From contig OZ020589.1 of assembly GCA_963971535.1 (NCBI GenBank), positions 80,224,878-80,288,877 on the forward strand: 64,000 bases of DNA, in the 5' to 3' direction. The position numbers and the translations under genes were made by a program. Under the pieces are notes generated by a model. That model worked only from the letters and a program-made list of their open reading frames with translations, had not been told where the DNA came from and did not search any database. The DNA is from Notolepis coatsorum. Its lineage: Eukaryota; Chordata; Actinopteri; Aulopiformes; Paralepididae. This document shows positions 1 to 12,631 of this stretch, one piece after another; the first letter of the stretch is position 1; each line of letters starts with the position of its first letter.

Positions 1-1650
1 CACTCGTACCCCGGCCAGATTGTTACCCAAAATGATGTCCACTCCATCAACAGGCAACTCAGCACGCACACCTATCTGCACATCACCATTCCCCAAACCT
101 GAAACAAGAGAAATGTTATGCACAGGAACAGGGAACACAGACATCCCCATCCCTCGAATCAAGATAACATCCCCTGTGTCAGAATCAATTGAAAAAGGCA
201 ACACCGACTCACGCACAAACGAATCGATTGAGCCAGTGTCCCGCAGTATCCTGACCGGCACCCTAACGTCACTGCCCTGTAAAGACACAAAACCATCAGA
301 AAGAAACGCACCATACTCTTCCAGGCACGTCTGTCCTACGGTCTTAGCAGACTGTACCGATGGTGACACCATCCCATGGGTAAGGGAATTGGCCAGCAGA
401 GCAGGTTTTACTTGTGCCTTAAACCCACCCCTCGAGCCAAGAAGTGGGCACTCATCCTTCCAATGTCCAGAACGTTTACAGTAGTTGCATGTTTTGACAG
501 ACGCCGGTGGCTGTCTATACCGTGTGTCAGATGCAGGTGGCTGTCTATACCGTGTGTCAGATGCAGGTGGCTGTCTATACCGTGTGTCAGATGCAGGTGG
601 CTGTCTATACCGTGTGTCACAATCACCCCTCCTCTCTGATCCAAACTTTGGACGAGGAGAAAAAGTCTCTCTGCTATGAGCCTTTTCTATAGCTAAACCA
701 CCGAAGTTACCCTTGTGAATCAACACATACTCATTTGCCAATGCTGCAGCCTCCCCCGGCGTCACCGCACCCTGCTGTGTAATGTAAGTTGCCACATTTA
801 CAGGAACAGAGTTTTTAAACTGTTCTAATACCAGCAGATCAGAGAGTTGTTCAAAGGTATCGACACCAGACGCTACACACCAACGGGTAAACTGGGTACT
901 TAAATCCCGTGAAAATTCAAGATGAGACTGTTTGTCCCTCTTCTTCCACGTACGGAACCGCTGTCTGTACGCCTCAGGTACAAGTTCGTACACCTTCAGC
1001 ACTGCCGATTTCACCCGCACATAAACCTTACAGTCCGTGGGACTCAATGCATAGTACGCTTCCTGGGCTCTACCAGTGAGAACACACTGTAACATCGTAC
1101 AACTATCCTCACTACTCCAGTGCCTTGCATCTGCCAAACGTTCAAACAATGAAAAAAAAACATCAGGGTCCTTTTCATTAAACGGAGGAAGCAAACGCAG
1201 TTCACGTAAAACGTCAAATTTACCCCCCTGAGACGGATCCCCAGCACCATCAGTAACATCAGAACTGAGCCACTTTCCCGCTCCGACCAAATCTAGCTTT
1301 CTATTCTGCACCTCTACTTTGGCAAGCTCAGTCTTTTGCTTAAGTTCCTCCAAAGCAAACTCTTGACGCTTACTATTCTGCTTAAGTTCTTCCAAAGCCA
1401 ACTCTTGATGCTGCTGCAGTAACAGAAGTTCCTTCTGCTGCTCAAAACTGAGAAGCGGTACCCCAGCTGGCTTGAGAACACCTTTCTCCACCAACTCTGC
1501 CTTTAAAGTGGCCTTGACTGCCACCTTTGACAGTCTAACAGGTATCTCAATATCATACTTCTCAGCAATCGCTAACAACTGCTCCTTAGTACACTGATCA
1601 ATCAGTTCCACTGATGGTGACTGCTCAAAGTCCTCCACAACAGAGGTCAT
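1..1650 (-). pseudogene. gag and protease-start region of the Gypsy fossil
   Basis: A minus-strand ATG at 1650 opens a Gag-like sequence. It contains a Glu/Gln/Leu-rich helical stretch (about 1300-1480), a capsid-like region (about 750-1250), an Arg/Tyr/Pro-rich linker made of 30-bp tandem units, and a zinc knuckle of the form C-x2-C-x4-H-x4-C at about 446-487. The protease active-site motif DTGS lies near 230-241. Gag would package element RNA and the protease would process the polyprotein. The family call rests on this domain order and on the flanking LTR. The absence of a long continuous frame indicates it is broken. Confidence 0.75.
499..620. repeat. 30-bp tandem repeat, 4 units, in the gag linker
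   Basis: Four near-identical 30-bp units with core GGTGGCTGTCTATACCGTGT lie immediately before the zinc-knuckle coding segment. Because the unit is a multiple of three it expands the linker as a ten-residue repeat. It is a local expansion within the fossil gag region. Confidence 0.85.
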
Positions 1651-2570
1651 AATGTACCAGTGGCTACAAACAAACCAAACTTATGTCGGGACCATGAAGC
1701 GTGAACACTAATAATAAGACAGTCTGATCCAATGAACCTCCCCACCCTGACTAACTACAGGTCCTAACTAACTAACTAACTACCTCAAAACCTCAATCTT
1801 CGTGCCACTACTTGTAGGGGGTATCTATGCACTAGAACTCTCTGGGCAGAAAAAGTACCTGTTATACAGCCACTCCTCTGAGCCAGAGACGTGCTCCCGA
1901 GAGGACAAAAGCGCCTATGCCAGTGCCTGTCTCTGCCTACGTTTTTGCGGCCGCCTAAAAAAGAAAATACCAAGACAAGTCCCCCTATTGGAAACCTGCC
2001 CTCTTCGCCTACCTGGGGATTTTTGGTTCCCAAAACACACAGACTGTATTATTTAAGGCATCAAACCCCAAAGCCACAACACAAGCAATAACAACCAAAC
2101 AAACTGTAACCAAAACAAAACAATAAAACAAAATAACAAATCTCTACTACAAGAAATCTGCACAAACAAACTGCTACTCTCTCCCAAATCCCACACAACC
2201 AACACCCCCAAGAACAAATCACGTGCTAACTCCCCAACACTGGCATACAAATAATTAGGCTACAAACAAACACTAGCCAACAGGCTACAAATACTAGCTG
2301 CAAACCTACAGGTCACAGACACTAGCCAAATTAAGCAGTCTAATTACCTTTCAAAATAGCCCTCCTGTACTCAAGACAGAGCCCAAACAAATTGTCCCCA
2401 TAGGAACCCAAATACAAATGCCAGCCAAATACACAATACCAAATGCTAATCAAACTACAAATACCAAATGCTAGTATGAATCCAACCAAAATTCAACCAC
2501 ACTAGGCCAAATACAAACAAATGCACCAACTCCTACAAAAAGGCCCTACAAACGGACTGAGCCCCCAATT
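1651..2570. other. leader of the Gypsy fossil
   Basis: A/C-rich sequence between the LTR and gag with many short direct repeats (ACAAATACCAAATGC-like). No gene is recognised. It is taken as the untranslated leader of the retrotransposon. Confidence 0.5.
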
Positions 2571-2994
2571 TGTCACAAACAGGTAATTTATGACAAATAG
2601 GGAGTCCACACGTGATAACAATTTAACAAAAATGATTTATTTAAACCTATCTAAATCCTAATCTAAACAAACAAAAGCATAAGCACATGAACAATGGAAT
2701 GTTTTGTATTAGAATCAGTGGTGAGTGCAGTGTGTGGACGAGTGAGTAAGTATGCTGTGGTGTGTGTTTGGTGTAAGTATCAAAGTCAAAGGATGCAGCT
2801 TGGGTGTTGGTACAACCTGTGCCTGGGAGTGGAGAAAGCAGACAGAGAGGGAATTAGAATGAGACACATATATTGAGGTGCAGGCAGCTCTGCTCTGCAC
2901 AGGTGAGTCTCATACAGTTAACGAGCCACCCACTCCACCATGCTTCCTGGTGAGTCAGACTCTCCATTTAGCAGGTAGAGTGGGGGTCGTCACA
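2571..2994 (-). repeat. 5' LTR of the Ty3/Gypsy element (424 bp)
   Basis: On the minus strand the repeat starts TGTGACGACC and ends TTTGTGACA, giving the canonical TG...CA ends with short inverted termini. The primer-binding-like sequence follows immediately on the internal side. The second LTR is outside the window, so the boundaries rest on the termini alone. Confidence 0.75.
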
Positions 2995-3195
2995 ACCTTA
3001 TCTAAATTTTATTTACTATTTTGTTTATTCATCCCAGTATCTTTCTTTCTTATGTGTGGAATTCTACAAGGCATGTAGGTGTATATGTATTTGAGGATGA
3101 TATCCTTCAAACAGGCAATAGTGATGATATAATTTGGGCAGTGCTGAGCTGGGTTACTTTCCTCCAGTGTATTTGTCCCCCGGCCCCACCCAATG

Positions 3196-3880
<685 letters not shown>

Positions 3881-3897
3881 CTCACACACACACGCAC

Positions 3898-4000
3898 ACA
3901 CACACACAAATCGAAGTTTTTTTTAAACTTCGATTTTTTTTTAATGTTCGAAGCTTGTGCCATCGAACGAAGCTTCGAAGTATTTAAGACAGCCCTAGTG
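3898..4000. repeat. hAT MITE remnant with TTCGAA-rich terminus
   Basis: The sequence is built of TCGAAG/CTTCGA motifs and ends GACAGCCCTA, the inverted form of the TAGGGCTG terminus seen in the hAT MITE at 12632-13054. Only one terminus is clear and no target duplication was found. Confidence 0.4.
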
Positions 4001-4039
4001 TTGATTGAATACGTTTGCTTCCTATTTCTAAAAACGTGT

Positions 4040-4695
4040 TCGTTTTAGCTTGGTGGTATAATTGGAACGTGAGTGCAGTCAATAGCACCGACAACATTGG
4101 CGAAGCCGACAACGTTAAATAACTATTTAAATTATAAATAAGATTGCATGGGATCTCTGGGTGGCTGGCTCAAAATCATCCTTGATTTCATCGAGTAGAT
4201 CAATAATTGCTTGAGCTGGCAGCCTGTGTCTCCGGATGATTTCGGTCTTGCTTAAATCAAAAAGTGATATTCTCCTTCGAAATATTATTTCACAAGCACG
4301 CCTGGCATTACGATGCCTTCGCCTGGCAACAATTACTGCTGCCATGATCACCTGGCAATGACACCCCTTTATAAATGCGCTTAGTTACCACCAAATCTCT
4401 GAAGACGTAAATAGCGTCGCTTTAACTGCGTGTGGCAATTGGTGCAGATCTTTGTGAATTGGAGTTTTTGCAATGAGGCTCATTTGCATAGAAGGGCCAC
4501 ATGTTCCGCTCATATTACCTCATTTATATACCCGCAAATAGCACCGACGTACAGAGACGCAATGCTGATGGCAATGCAGTTAGCACAGTATTTCACCCTT
4601 TGCACAAGCTTTGTGAATAGCAAGGTGTGTTTTGGGGCTATTTGCACAGGCATTGCGTCAGAAAAAGCTGCACAATCCCTTTGTGAATTTTCCCC
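4040..4695 (-). pseudogene. Harbinger (HARBI1-like) transposase remnant, internally deleted
   Basis: On the minus strand an open stretch from 4351 to 4127 encodes a typical Harbinger N-terminal segment with the motif TEIIRRHRLPAQAIIDLLDE and a downstream T-x-RSHAI. It is followed, after loss of the intervening part, by GFANVVGAIDCTHVPI at about 4050-4105. That is the first catalytic-Asp block (GAIDCTH) of Harbinger nucleases. The flank to about 4695 ends GAATTTTCCCC, a plausible element terminus. The copy keeps two conserved blocks but lacks the rest of the nuclease, so it cannot encode a working enzyme. Family call from motifs only. Confidence 0.65.
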
Positions 4696-4779
4696 TGTGT
4701 GTGTGTGCAGTAGCCCTAGAGAGAGGTCCAGGTGCATGCTAGCCTAGCTTAGCACAAGGACTGGAAGCAGTAGTTCCTC

Positions 4780-5132
4780 AACACAAATCATATTCTGTCT
4801 GATCTTCAATTTGGGTTCCGTTCTGGCCATGGAGGCATCACAGCCACCCTTAAGGTCCTTGACGACATCATCACTGACCTGGACAACAGCTTTATAGACG
4901 TAGCCAAGGCATTCGATTCAGTTGACTACAAGACCCTTCTGGGTAGGCTCTCCAGCATTGGTTTCTCCCCCACCTGCTGCAACTGGTTTGCCAGCTACCT
5001 TACTAACCGGATCCAACAGGTCAAGACAGAGAATATCCTGTCTGAGCCACTTGCCATCACTAAAGGGGTGCCTCAGGGCTCAATCTTGGGTCCTACCCTG
5101 TTCTCCATTTATATTAATGATGTGGCGAAGGC
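4780..5132 (+). pseudogene. LINE reverse transcriptase, fingers/palm fragment
   Basis: Encodes the RT motifs from the F-G-F-R block to KGVPQGSILGPTLFSIYIND. The F-D of the AKAFDSVD block supplies the first catalytic Asp. Some expected residues before that block are missing, suggesting a small deletion. The frame is cut by the hAT inserted at 5133. Confidence 0.8.
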
Positions 5133-6075
5133 TAGAGCTGCCGCGATTACCGCATTACCGCGGTATCGCTGTTACATCACGCCCACCGCAAGAGTAGGCT
5201 GAATACCGCGTCACCGCTGTTTTTTTTTTATAATAATAAAATACCCTTCTCTCATTGGGCTTGCGGCTCTGCAGATATACCCTACTCCTCTATCGAGGTT
5301 CCAAGCGACCCTATTGGGTACCAGAAAAGTCATGTGAAACATTGCAGACCACTGATTGGTCAGAAGAGAGACGCTTCACACGTTGGATCGTCTTGCAGTG
5401 CTTTTACTTCCTGAATCTCAGCCATTGATCAGTCACAACACGGCTAATATACGTTAGCTCCCACCGGAGACCGGAGTGGATTACCGACGTACCGTCGCTC
5501 CTCAGGGAACGAGGCATAATGATTTTACTGCAACGAAATGTTATAATAAAAGCCCTTCGTTCTATACACTTGTCTGATTGAAAACTTTATTAACAGACCG
5601 CAGAATGGGTACAACTCTGCACGCTCTGAGCAAAGAAAGGAACTGAGATATGAATTGAGTAACGCTTGTGCCTTGCTATGGTCCGGTAAATACGAACGTG
5701 TAACTATATAACGTAATGCCACAAAACGAATGCCTTTGTAATCATAAGTAGTAACGTTATAATAATAATAAGAAGAAGAAAGGGTCGGGGGGTAACCTGC
5801 CCGCGACACAGAGGGGATACTTCGAATCCGTGTTTCACTTTTAACGAATGCGTGCTTGCCGAATCCCAAACAATATTCATGCTGCAAAGTCATCCTCTAA
5901 AGATAGACATTTAGACTAGAGGCAGGCTATATGCTATAAAGAGTAGACTACAAAAAAAATGCATTCAAACTTTTTGTGTGTGTGTTAGTGTTGTCACGAT
6001 ACTGGAATTTCGACTTCGATATGATACCTTGAAAAGTATCGATACTTCGATACCATTTCGATATAAAAAAAAAAA

Positions 6076-6108
<33 letters not shown>

Positions 6109-6582
6109 TTTTAAACAAATTTAGCTTTTGTTGCTGGTTGATTCTCCTCAGCTTCTCTCTGGTACTATAAGATAAGATAAATATAACACTTTTAAAACCC
6201 TTTGTTTATCTTTAGATCACACATTTAAAAAGAACTGTTCATCTCACTTCAATCATTTTTATTGCAGATGCAGAAGTTAGAACATAGTATTTTCTCAAGC
6301 AGACAGATGTAAACACTCACTGTAATCTGTGTTGCATGTACCTGACAAACTGAACTGTTTGTATTACAGTTGGTAACAGTTTTGATAAAGATAACAGGGC
6401 GAGGGCTATATGTGTAACATATATAACTTCACAACAGCAAAATTACTAGTACTAGTAGTAGTAAACAATAATTAAAACTTTTTTTTGCATTAGTGAAAAC
6501 AATAAGGACACATTCAAAAGGCAGGGTAAGAAAAAAGTGCAATCTTATGCATTTTCAAGTCAAGTTCTTCTTAGGTAGTGCA

Positions 6583-7032
6583 TTACCTTCTCATACCATT
6601 ACACCTACTAATACCACCTTCTCATACCTTCTCATACAACCTTCTAATACCTTCTCATACCACCTTCTCATACCACCTACTAATACCTTCTCATACCACC
6701 TTCTAATACCTTCTCATTACACCTACTAATACCTTCTCATACCACCTTCTAATACCTTCTCATACCACCTTCTAATACCTTCTAATACCTTCTCATTACA
6801 CCTACTAATACCTTCTCATACCACCTTCTCATACCTTCTCATACCACCTACTAATACCTTCTCATACCACTTTCTAATACCTTCTCATACCACCTTCTCA
6901 TACCTTCTCATACCACCTACACCTACTAATACCTTCTCATACCAACTTCTAATACCTTCATACCACCTACTAATACCTTCTCATACCACCTTCTAATACC
7001 TTCTCATACCACCTTCTCATACCTTCTACATT
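6583..7032. repeat. minisatellite ATACCTTCTCATACCACCTTCTA-like in the 3' region of the hAT
   Basis: Irregular tandem units of about 10-25 bp combine ATACCTTCTC, ATACCACCTTCTA and ATACCACCTACTA blocks. The array lies downstream of the transposase stop codon (7571, minus strand) and inside the element termini. Confidence 0.9.
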
Positions 7033-7570
7033 ACCTAGTGATACACATAAAGCATAAGAGCCGTGGAAGGCTCGCCGTCGTCGGGTAGAGTAATCCAATA
7101 TACAGGTCCAGTCGCTCTTGACCCGGAGCTCCTCGGATGCAATCACCACTAGGGGTCTGACCAGCCTGGATAAGCGTCCAGATAACGTCAGGAACGATGG
7201 GGGTACTGATAACTGTAGGACTCGAACCGAACGATGCACAATACCTACTTAGTACTTATACCTTATCATACCTTATATAAAGGCCTCAAGTAAAAAAAAA
7301 AACTGCAATCTTATGCATTTTCAAGTAGCAGCCAGCAACTAGCAAATGAAACAATATTCTTCTTGAGGTAGGGCATTTAGACAGCAGAATGACTAAAACA
7401 ATAATTCAAACTTTTTTGCATTAAGCACACATTCAAAAGGCACTAAAGTGCAAGTACAAAAAAAAAGTGCATTTTCAAGTTAAATTCTTTTTAAATAGGT
7501 AGTGCACTTATTCAACGGCCTCAGACTAATCACACATAAGGTGGTGCAAGTAGTGTAATAATGTACTAGC

Positions 7571-8834
7571 CTAAAGTTTCTTTACAACTTTCAGATTTTT
7601 TGCTAGGAACACCAGCATGTCAATGTGCTCCTCTGTAAGCCGTGCCCTTCTTGGACTGCAAATGAGCCCTGACGTACTAAATACACGTTCTGAAGCTGAG
7701 CTTGAAGCAGAGATGCACAAATACTTTTTCGCCAGCTGGGCAAGGTGAGGTAAAGTTCTCTCATGTGTCCTCCACCATGCGAGTGGGTCGTCTCCTGCGC
7801 TGAGTTCAGGCATCTTTTCATATATTGTGAACTCGTTTTTTAGTTCAGCCTCTGCGTCCTCTGCATCCTCGCCACCACCATGTTGACCCTTCTTTTCCCC
7901 CTGTATGCTGGTTAACAGTCCCTTCAGATCCGTTCTACTTTTCTTCGCTGGTACGCCTGGTAGTGGTAGTGGTTGCATGGCAGTGGCACATGGAGGAGGA
8001 GGAGCGGGTGTTTGTCTTCCTGTTTCAGTGCGAGTGTCCATCAGATTTCGTTTGACCTCGTCTCTTAACATAACAAAACTGTCCTTGAACCTTGGGTCGA
8101 GAAACATGGCTGTGTTCAACACCAGCTGCAGAGCCCCGTCGACGTCGTTATATCGTTCGTTGAGATCTGTACCAATATTTTCTTTAAGTTCACATTTGAG
8201 GAGGCTGTCATTTTCCTCAATGGTCAAAGTTGAAGATAACTTCCAAATTAGGGGCAGGACAGAGGAGAGTGTGGTGTGCTTTTCACCACTAAGGGCATCA
8301 GTGAAAGAGCTGACAGGGCTCAATATATCTTTTACAGTCTCAAGAATTGTAATGTCTGAATCTTTAGGCATGAGGTGCCATTTCTTCCGATCGTCGGCTA
8401 GAACTGAACAGACCGCTTGCTGCTGTTCCAGAAATCTCGCCACCATTTGATACGCTGAGTCCCAGCGTGTCGGCTCATCATGGATCAGTTTGTGTTCAGG
8501 NNNNNNNNNNNNNNNNNNNNNNNNNNNNNNNNNNNNNNNNNNNNNNNNNNNNNNNNNNNNNNNNNNNNNNNNNNNNNNNNNNNNNNNNNNNNNNNNNNNN
8601 NNNNNNNNNNNNNNNNNNNNNNNNNNNNNNNNNNNNNNNNNNNNNNNNNNNNNNNNNNNNNNNNNNNNNNNNNNNNNNNNNNNNNNNNNNNNNNNNNNNN
8701 TAACACCGCTTGCAAATGGGCATTGTGACATCTTTAACTTTCCCTTCTGTGTTTACTTCAAAACCGAAGTACTTCCAAACAGCACTTCTGCTGTTTTCTT
8801 TATCTTTAAGTTGTGGAGGCGCTGCATCTGCCAT
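7571..8834 (-). CDS. hAT transposase (ZBED-like), middle hidden by assembly gap
   Basis: DNA transposase of the hAT superfamily, acting in the nucleus on the element termini. The N-terminus (from ATG at 8834) reads MADAAPPQLKDKENSRSAVW then KYFGFEV and CKRC, the first half of a BED zinc finger. After the 200-N gap, 309 residues are open to the stop at 7571. They include the conserved DEPTRWDSAY block, a DPRFKD block, PLAWW, and the C-terminal hAT dimerisation region (SASERVFSTSG, then RARLTEEHIDMLVFLAKNL). Relatives need several hundred residues between CKRC and TRWDS, so the gap is probably much longer than 200 bp. No stop is seen in the visible C-terminal part. Whether the gene is intact cannot be judged. 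Confidence 0.85.
8501..8700. other. assembly gap, 200 N
   Basis: Exactly 200 unknown bases inside the hAT transposase gene. The round number suggests a fixed-size placeholder, not a measured gap. Confidence 0.99.
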
Positions 8835-9186
8835 CTTAGTTCACTCAGCTAAAATGTTTACTGAAGAGTGAAGACGCCGACGGCTCGCTCTGTGAGGGGG
8901 AGGGCTGGAGGGGGAAGCGTGCTCTGAACAGCTGGAGGGGCAAGCGTGCTCTGAACAGCGTGTCAACAAACTTCCGGTAGAACACTGCCAGCGGGTACCG
9001 ATACTACAGAAAGTATCGGTATTTCGGGAAATGAGTATCGTAACTGTTTTAAATATTCAGTATCGATATTTATCGATACTTCGATATTTTTGACAACACT
9101 AGTGTGTGTGCGGTTATTACCGCAGCGGTAGGAAATATTTCGCAAATTTGTGCGGTAAGGAAAACAGCAATACCGCGGCAGCTCTA

Positions 9187-9688
9187 GCGAAGGCTTCATG
9201 CAGCTCTCGGATCCACCTTTATGCTGATGACACCATCCTGTATGCTTCTGGCCCTTCTCTCCATTCCGCGGCCTCCACTCTTCAAGCCAGTCTCACTTCA
9301 ATCGAGCAGTCCTTTCATAACCTCCACCTTCAGCTTAACACTAAAAAGACCAAATGCATCTTAAAAGCCCCAGCCCCCCAAGATCCTTTGTGCTGAATCC
9401 GCTGATGACACCGAACTGGAGTTTGTCAAGTCCTACAAATATCTAGGGCTTTAGCTGGACTCTTCCCTTTCTTTCTCCGTTCACATTAACAGTCTTCAGT
9501 CTAAAGACTCTAAAGTGAAAGCCAGACTGGCATTTCTCTTCCGTAATAAAGCCTCCTTCACACGCTCCGCAAAACTAACCCTTGTAAAGATGACTCTCTT
9601 GCCCATCCTGGACTATGGTGATGTCATTTACAAAATGGCTTCAAAGACGGCTTTACACAAACTGGACACTCTTTACCATTCTGCCATC
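9187..9688 (+). pseudogene. LINE reverse transcriptase, YADD fragment
   Basis: Sequence resumes immediately after the hAT with the target duplication GCGAAGGC. It encodes RIHLYADDTILYASG and the following thumb region up to DTLYHSAI. A frame change lies between the LKAPAPQDPLC stretch (ending near 9396) and the MKARLAFLF stretch (from 9515). It is cut by the second hAT at 9689. Confidence 0.75.
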
Positions 9689-12084
9689 CAGTGGTAATTT
9701 TGGCAGCTATTTTCATTTTAGTTTGTCTGTCATGTGTCAAAGTGCTCCTTTTTCGTTCTCACCATATTTAGTCATCTGCATTTATTTTTCGTTTAGTCAG
9801 TTTTAGTCAACTAAATGTCTGAGCATTTTAGTCTTAGTCAGTGTTAGTCTCGATTTTGTCTTTTTTGTTTTTGTCTAGATTTAGTCGCAGAAAACTGATG
9901 ATTTTTGTCTAGTTTTCGCTAATGAAAAAAAGGCATTTTATATTTTTATATTGTAAATAATGCAATTCTATTTATTAAGTATAGTCTAGCCAAAACCCTA
10001 TCAGCTGATTCACAATAAGGAAGCCCAATAGTAACCAAACATTCCTTGAAATGGTCAATAGATTCAGAAATAGTCAGACATGGAATGGAACATATTCTGA
10101 TTTAAATTGCTTATTTTTTTTAACCAACAAAGGAACATTAGGATACTGTAAATACACAGTACACACTGATTGCAATTCTCACTGGGACCTACTGTACAAA
10201 TTTCACACACGTCACACACACATTCCCTTTTGTCCCTCGAGTCGTACCGTAGATCGCTGACGTCACTTTAAACTTAAAATGGCGGCCCCCATCAGAGCAT
10301 TCGGCTAATAACATTAGCTTAGCGAACCTGCCACCGCACTTCTATGTGCATAAAGTTTGGTAACAAAATATCACATCCCCTAAGACTGGGAGCGTTCTAA
10401 CTCTACTGAGCATGTACCCAACATTAAATGAAAAATAAAAAGTCATTACGATGTTTTAGTGCACTTCAAGCGCTAAAGGGATTCATAACTTATAGCAGGG
10501 TCAATCTCAGTGTTAGTACTCGTCTGTTTCTTTTCTTTTCATACCAACATTACCCTTTTAAGTGAACGTGGTCTTGTCCTTGTTGTATCCATGTGTAATA
10601 TTGATAGTAGTGGGTGTACACAGATGAAAGAGAGCAAGTCTGTGTCTGGGATATAGGTCCCGACTCCCAGGCTATTAGCCTAGCCATCCTCTCAGCCTCC
10701 GTCGTCTTAAATGCTATGTTCTTTTAGTAGAACTGTTCGGTTGAGAGAGTAGCAGATTCCGTTCATGGTTATTGGTATAAGCTGTAGTCACGAGAGACCT
10801 GGGACACGTTTTTTTAGCCTCACGTATGTTATGTAGCTTGGCTTTTAGCCATAAACGCTGCTGAGCTTAACCCGGTAACGGAAATGGGATATTCTAAATA
10901 ATTATTATAATTATTTTGTCTCATCTTGTTTTAGTCAACATAAATTAACCCATTCTCCGCCATTCACGTGTTAAGGCGGGTTTCTCCGCCATGCGTTGTC
11001 TGCCAATAACTCCGTAAGGCGTGTTTGAGATCAATATTTCATATTTTCATCCTGGTATTCATATTTCACCCACAGAGTCTTGGGTGAGGCCATCACAACT
11101 CTGCAACGCTTCAATACCGCCATCTTGTGGCCGATCGACGGGTTGCCAAACCAAGTGCTCGCTCCGTCTCCTATTTTCGTCCGGCCACTTGCTTATCGTC
11201 CCAGGGCTCAATACAGACACCGTCGATATGAATCTTTGCCATAACTCAATAATCAACATGATTTGGACGTGTATTAGTAATATACAAACTGGAAATGGAT
11301 TGCATCGATCAACATCCCATAATAGCGATATTTTTGCTCCGCTCTCATCGCCCAACGCTACGAGGAGACTGGGGTGAGTTTCAGCGTTTTTCTTTACCAT
11401 TTTCTATACAAACTGCTCTGATCAATATATCACCCATACTACATGAATCATTTAACGTCGGTCATTGAATTATAAACAACCCCCCCCCCCCCTCCGTTCA
11501 CCCGCAGATGACCAGTCATGACGTTTAGGATCCTGTACAGTTGACATTTTTTATATAACGTTGATCGGTATCAAACTGCATTTGATCATCTAATATATGC
11601 ATTTATGCCTATATCTCACGTTCTATGAAATGCTGCAGAAAACGATAAAAACATATTTATACTCTAGAAGTCTAGACTGTATTTTAGTATGAATGTGTGA
11701 ATGAAAAAGTAAAACGTTCCTACATCCTGAACGATAGATAATTGATGTTGAATGGGCCATAGTAATGTCAATTTAGCAATACAATTAAAAAAGTTATAGC
11801 CCTGCAAAGAAGGTGAACATCTCCATAGACTTATAGCGCTGGCAGAGAGGGTACAATGATGGGTACAATGCCCGGCAGAGAATGGGTTAAGAGAGAATTC
11901 GTCATGGTTTTTGTAAACTAAATTTGTGTCCTCAGTTGTGGTCAACGATATTTAATTAATAATTTAGTGACGTTAGCGTCACATGGCCTTCAATAACGTG
12001 ACGTCACGTCTCGTTGTCGTCGCGGGAAAAAGCTTTGTTGACGAAGATCTTTTGTCATCATTTTTGTTGACAAAATTAACACCG
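9689..12084. mobile_element. non-autonomous hAT inserted in the LINE, carrying a piggyBac MITE
   Basis: Left end CAGTGGTAATTTTGGCAGC and inverted right end CGGTGTTAATTTTGTCAAC match at about 15 of 19 positions. The target duplication CTGCCATC is perfect on both sides (9681-9688, 12085-12092) and excision restores the LINE. The interior has TTTTAGTC-rich subterminal repeats. A piggyBac MITE is nested at 10949-11886. No coding sequence recognised. Confidence 0.9.
10949..11886. mobile_element. piggyBac MITE (938 bp)
   Basis: Flanked by TTAA (10945-10948 and 11887-11890). Termini CCCATTCTCCGCC and inverted CCCATTCTCTGCC differ at one of 13 positions. The interior from about 11660 to 11820 is the reverse complement of part of the piggyBac MITE at 50585-51533, so the two are related copies. 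No transposase. Confidence 0.88.
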
Positions 12085-12467
12085 CTGCCATCCGCTTTGC
12101 CACTAATGCACCCTTTAATACACATCACTGTGACCTTTACAAACTGGTTGACTGGCCCTCCCTCCACAGCCGCCGACTCCAACATTGGTTCCACTCCATT
12201 TACAAGACAATCCTGGGCAAGACCCCACCTTATCTTTCCTCCCTGCTCTACCTTTCTCATAGCACTTATGGCACAAGATCAAGCAAACTCATCAAATTAA
12301 ACATCCCAAAATCCAAGACCACCTTCGGCCGAAACTCCTTTCACTTTGCAGCAGCTTATGACTGGAATGCCTTTCAAGACACCCTTAAACGTACAGCTCC
12401 TACTTCACTGACTGCCTTCAAGAAAATACTCAACACGCTCTTAGTAGATCCCTCCTGCTCTTGCTGA
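12085..12467 (+). pseudogene. LINE C-terminal fragment
   Basis: After the second hAT the LINE continues with text of the type YGTRSSKLIKLNIPKSKT and FHFAAAYDWNAFQDTL, characteristic of the C-terminus of fish LINE ORF2 proteins. It ends SCSC-stop near 12467. Collinearity with the two upstream RT fragments supports a single original LINE copy. Confidence 0.7.
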
Positions 12468-12546
12468 TACCCCAGTTTCACACTTGCATACACCGTCACA
12501 CACAACATACAAGCACTCATTCATACTCGCACCAGACACACGCATC

Positions 12547-12628
12547 TGTTTGCATGTACATGCACACGCACGCACACGCACACACACACGCACACGCACA
12601 CGCACACGCACACACACACACACACACA
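12547..12628. repeat. CA/CG microsatellite in the LINE 3' region
   Basis: Mixed CACACG and CACACA units, ending at the insertion point of the hAT MITE at 12632. Confidence 0.85.
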
Positions 12629-12631
12629 TTC

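Larger units (their letters stand above)
1..2994 (-). mobile_element. Ty3/Gypsy-type LTR retrotransposon fossil, left part outside window
   Basis: Read on the minus strand this segment runs LTR (2994-2571), primer-binding region, a leader of roughly 900 bp, then gag and the start of pol running off the left edge. Directly inside the LTR the minus strand reads TTGGGGGCTCAGTCCG, resembling the proline-tRNA primer site of many retroelements. The gag region has a coiled-coil-like stretch, a capsid-like region of the SCAN-related Gypsy type and one CCHC zinc knuckle; an aspartic-protease DTGS motif lies further left. Only one LTR is in the window, so LTR divergence and target duplication cannot be used for dating. 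No long open frame spans it, so it is treated as a broken fossil. Confidence 0.85.
5986..9101 (-). mobile_element. autonomous-type hAT transposon nested in the 5133-9186 hAT
   Basis: Left terminus TAGTGTTGTCACGATAC and right terminus TGACAACACTA share an 11-bp perfect inverted repeat and are flanked by an 8-bp GTGTGTGT duplication (5978-5985, 9102-9109). GATAC-rich subterminal repeats lie at both ends. The minus strand carries a BED-finger hAT transposase (8834 to 7571). A minisatellite (6583-7032) lies between the transposase stop and the left terminus. Part of the transposase is hidden by the assembly gap at 8501-8700. Confidence 0.9.
5133..9186. mobile_element. hAT element inserted in the LINE reverse transcriptase
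   Basis: Ends are inverted: left TAGAGCTGCCGCG and right CGCGGCAGCTCTA. The element is flanked on both sides by the identical 8-bp target duplication GCGAAGGC (5125-5132, 9187-9194), the hAT signature. Removing it and one duplication restores the LINE reading. Its own sequence is about 0.94 kb (5133-5985 and 9102-9186) and non-coding; the rest is a second hAT nested at 5986-9101. Confidence 0.92.
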
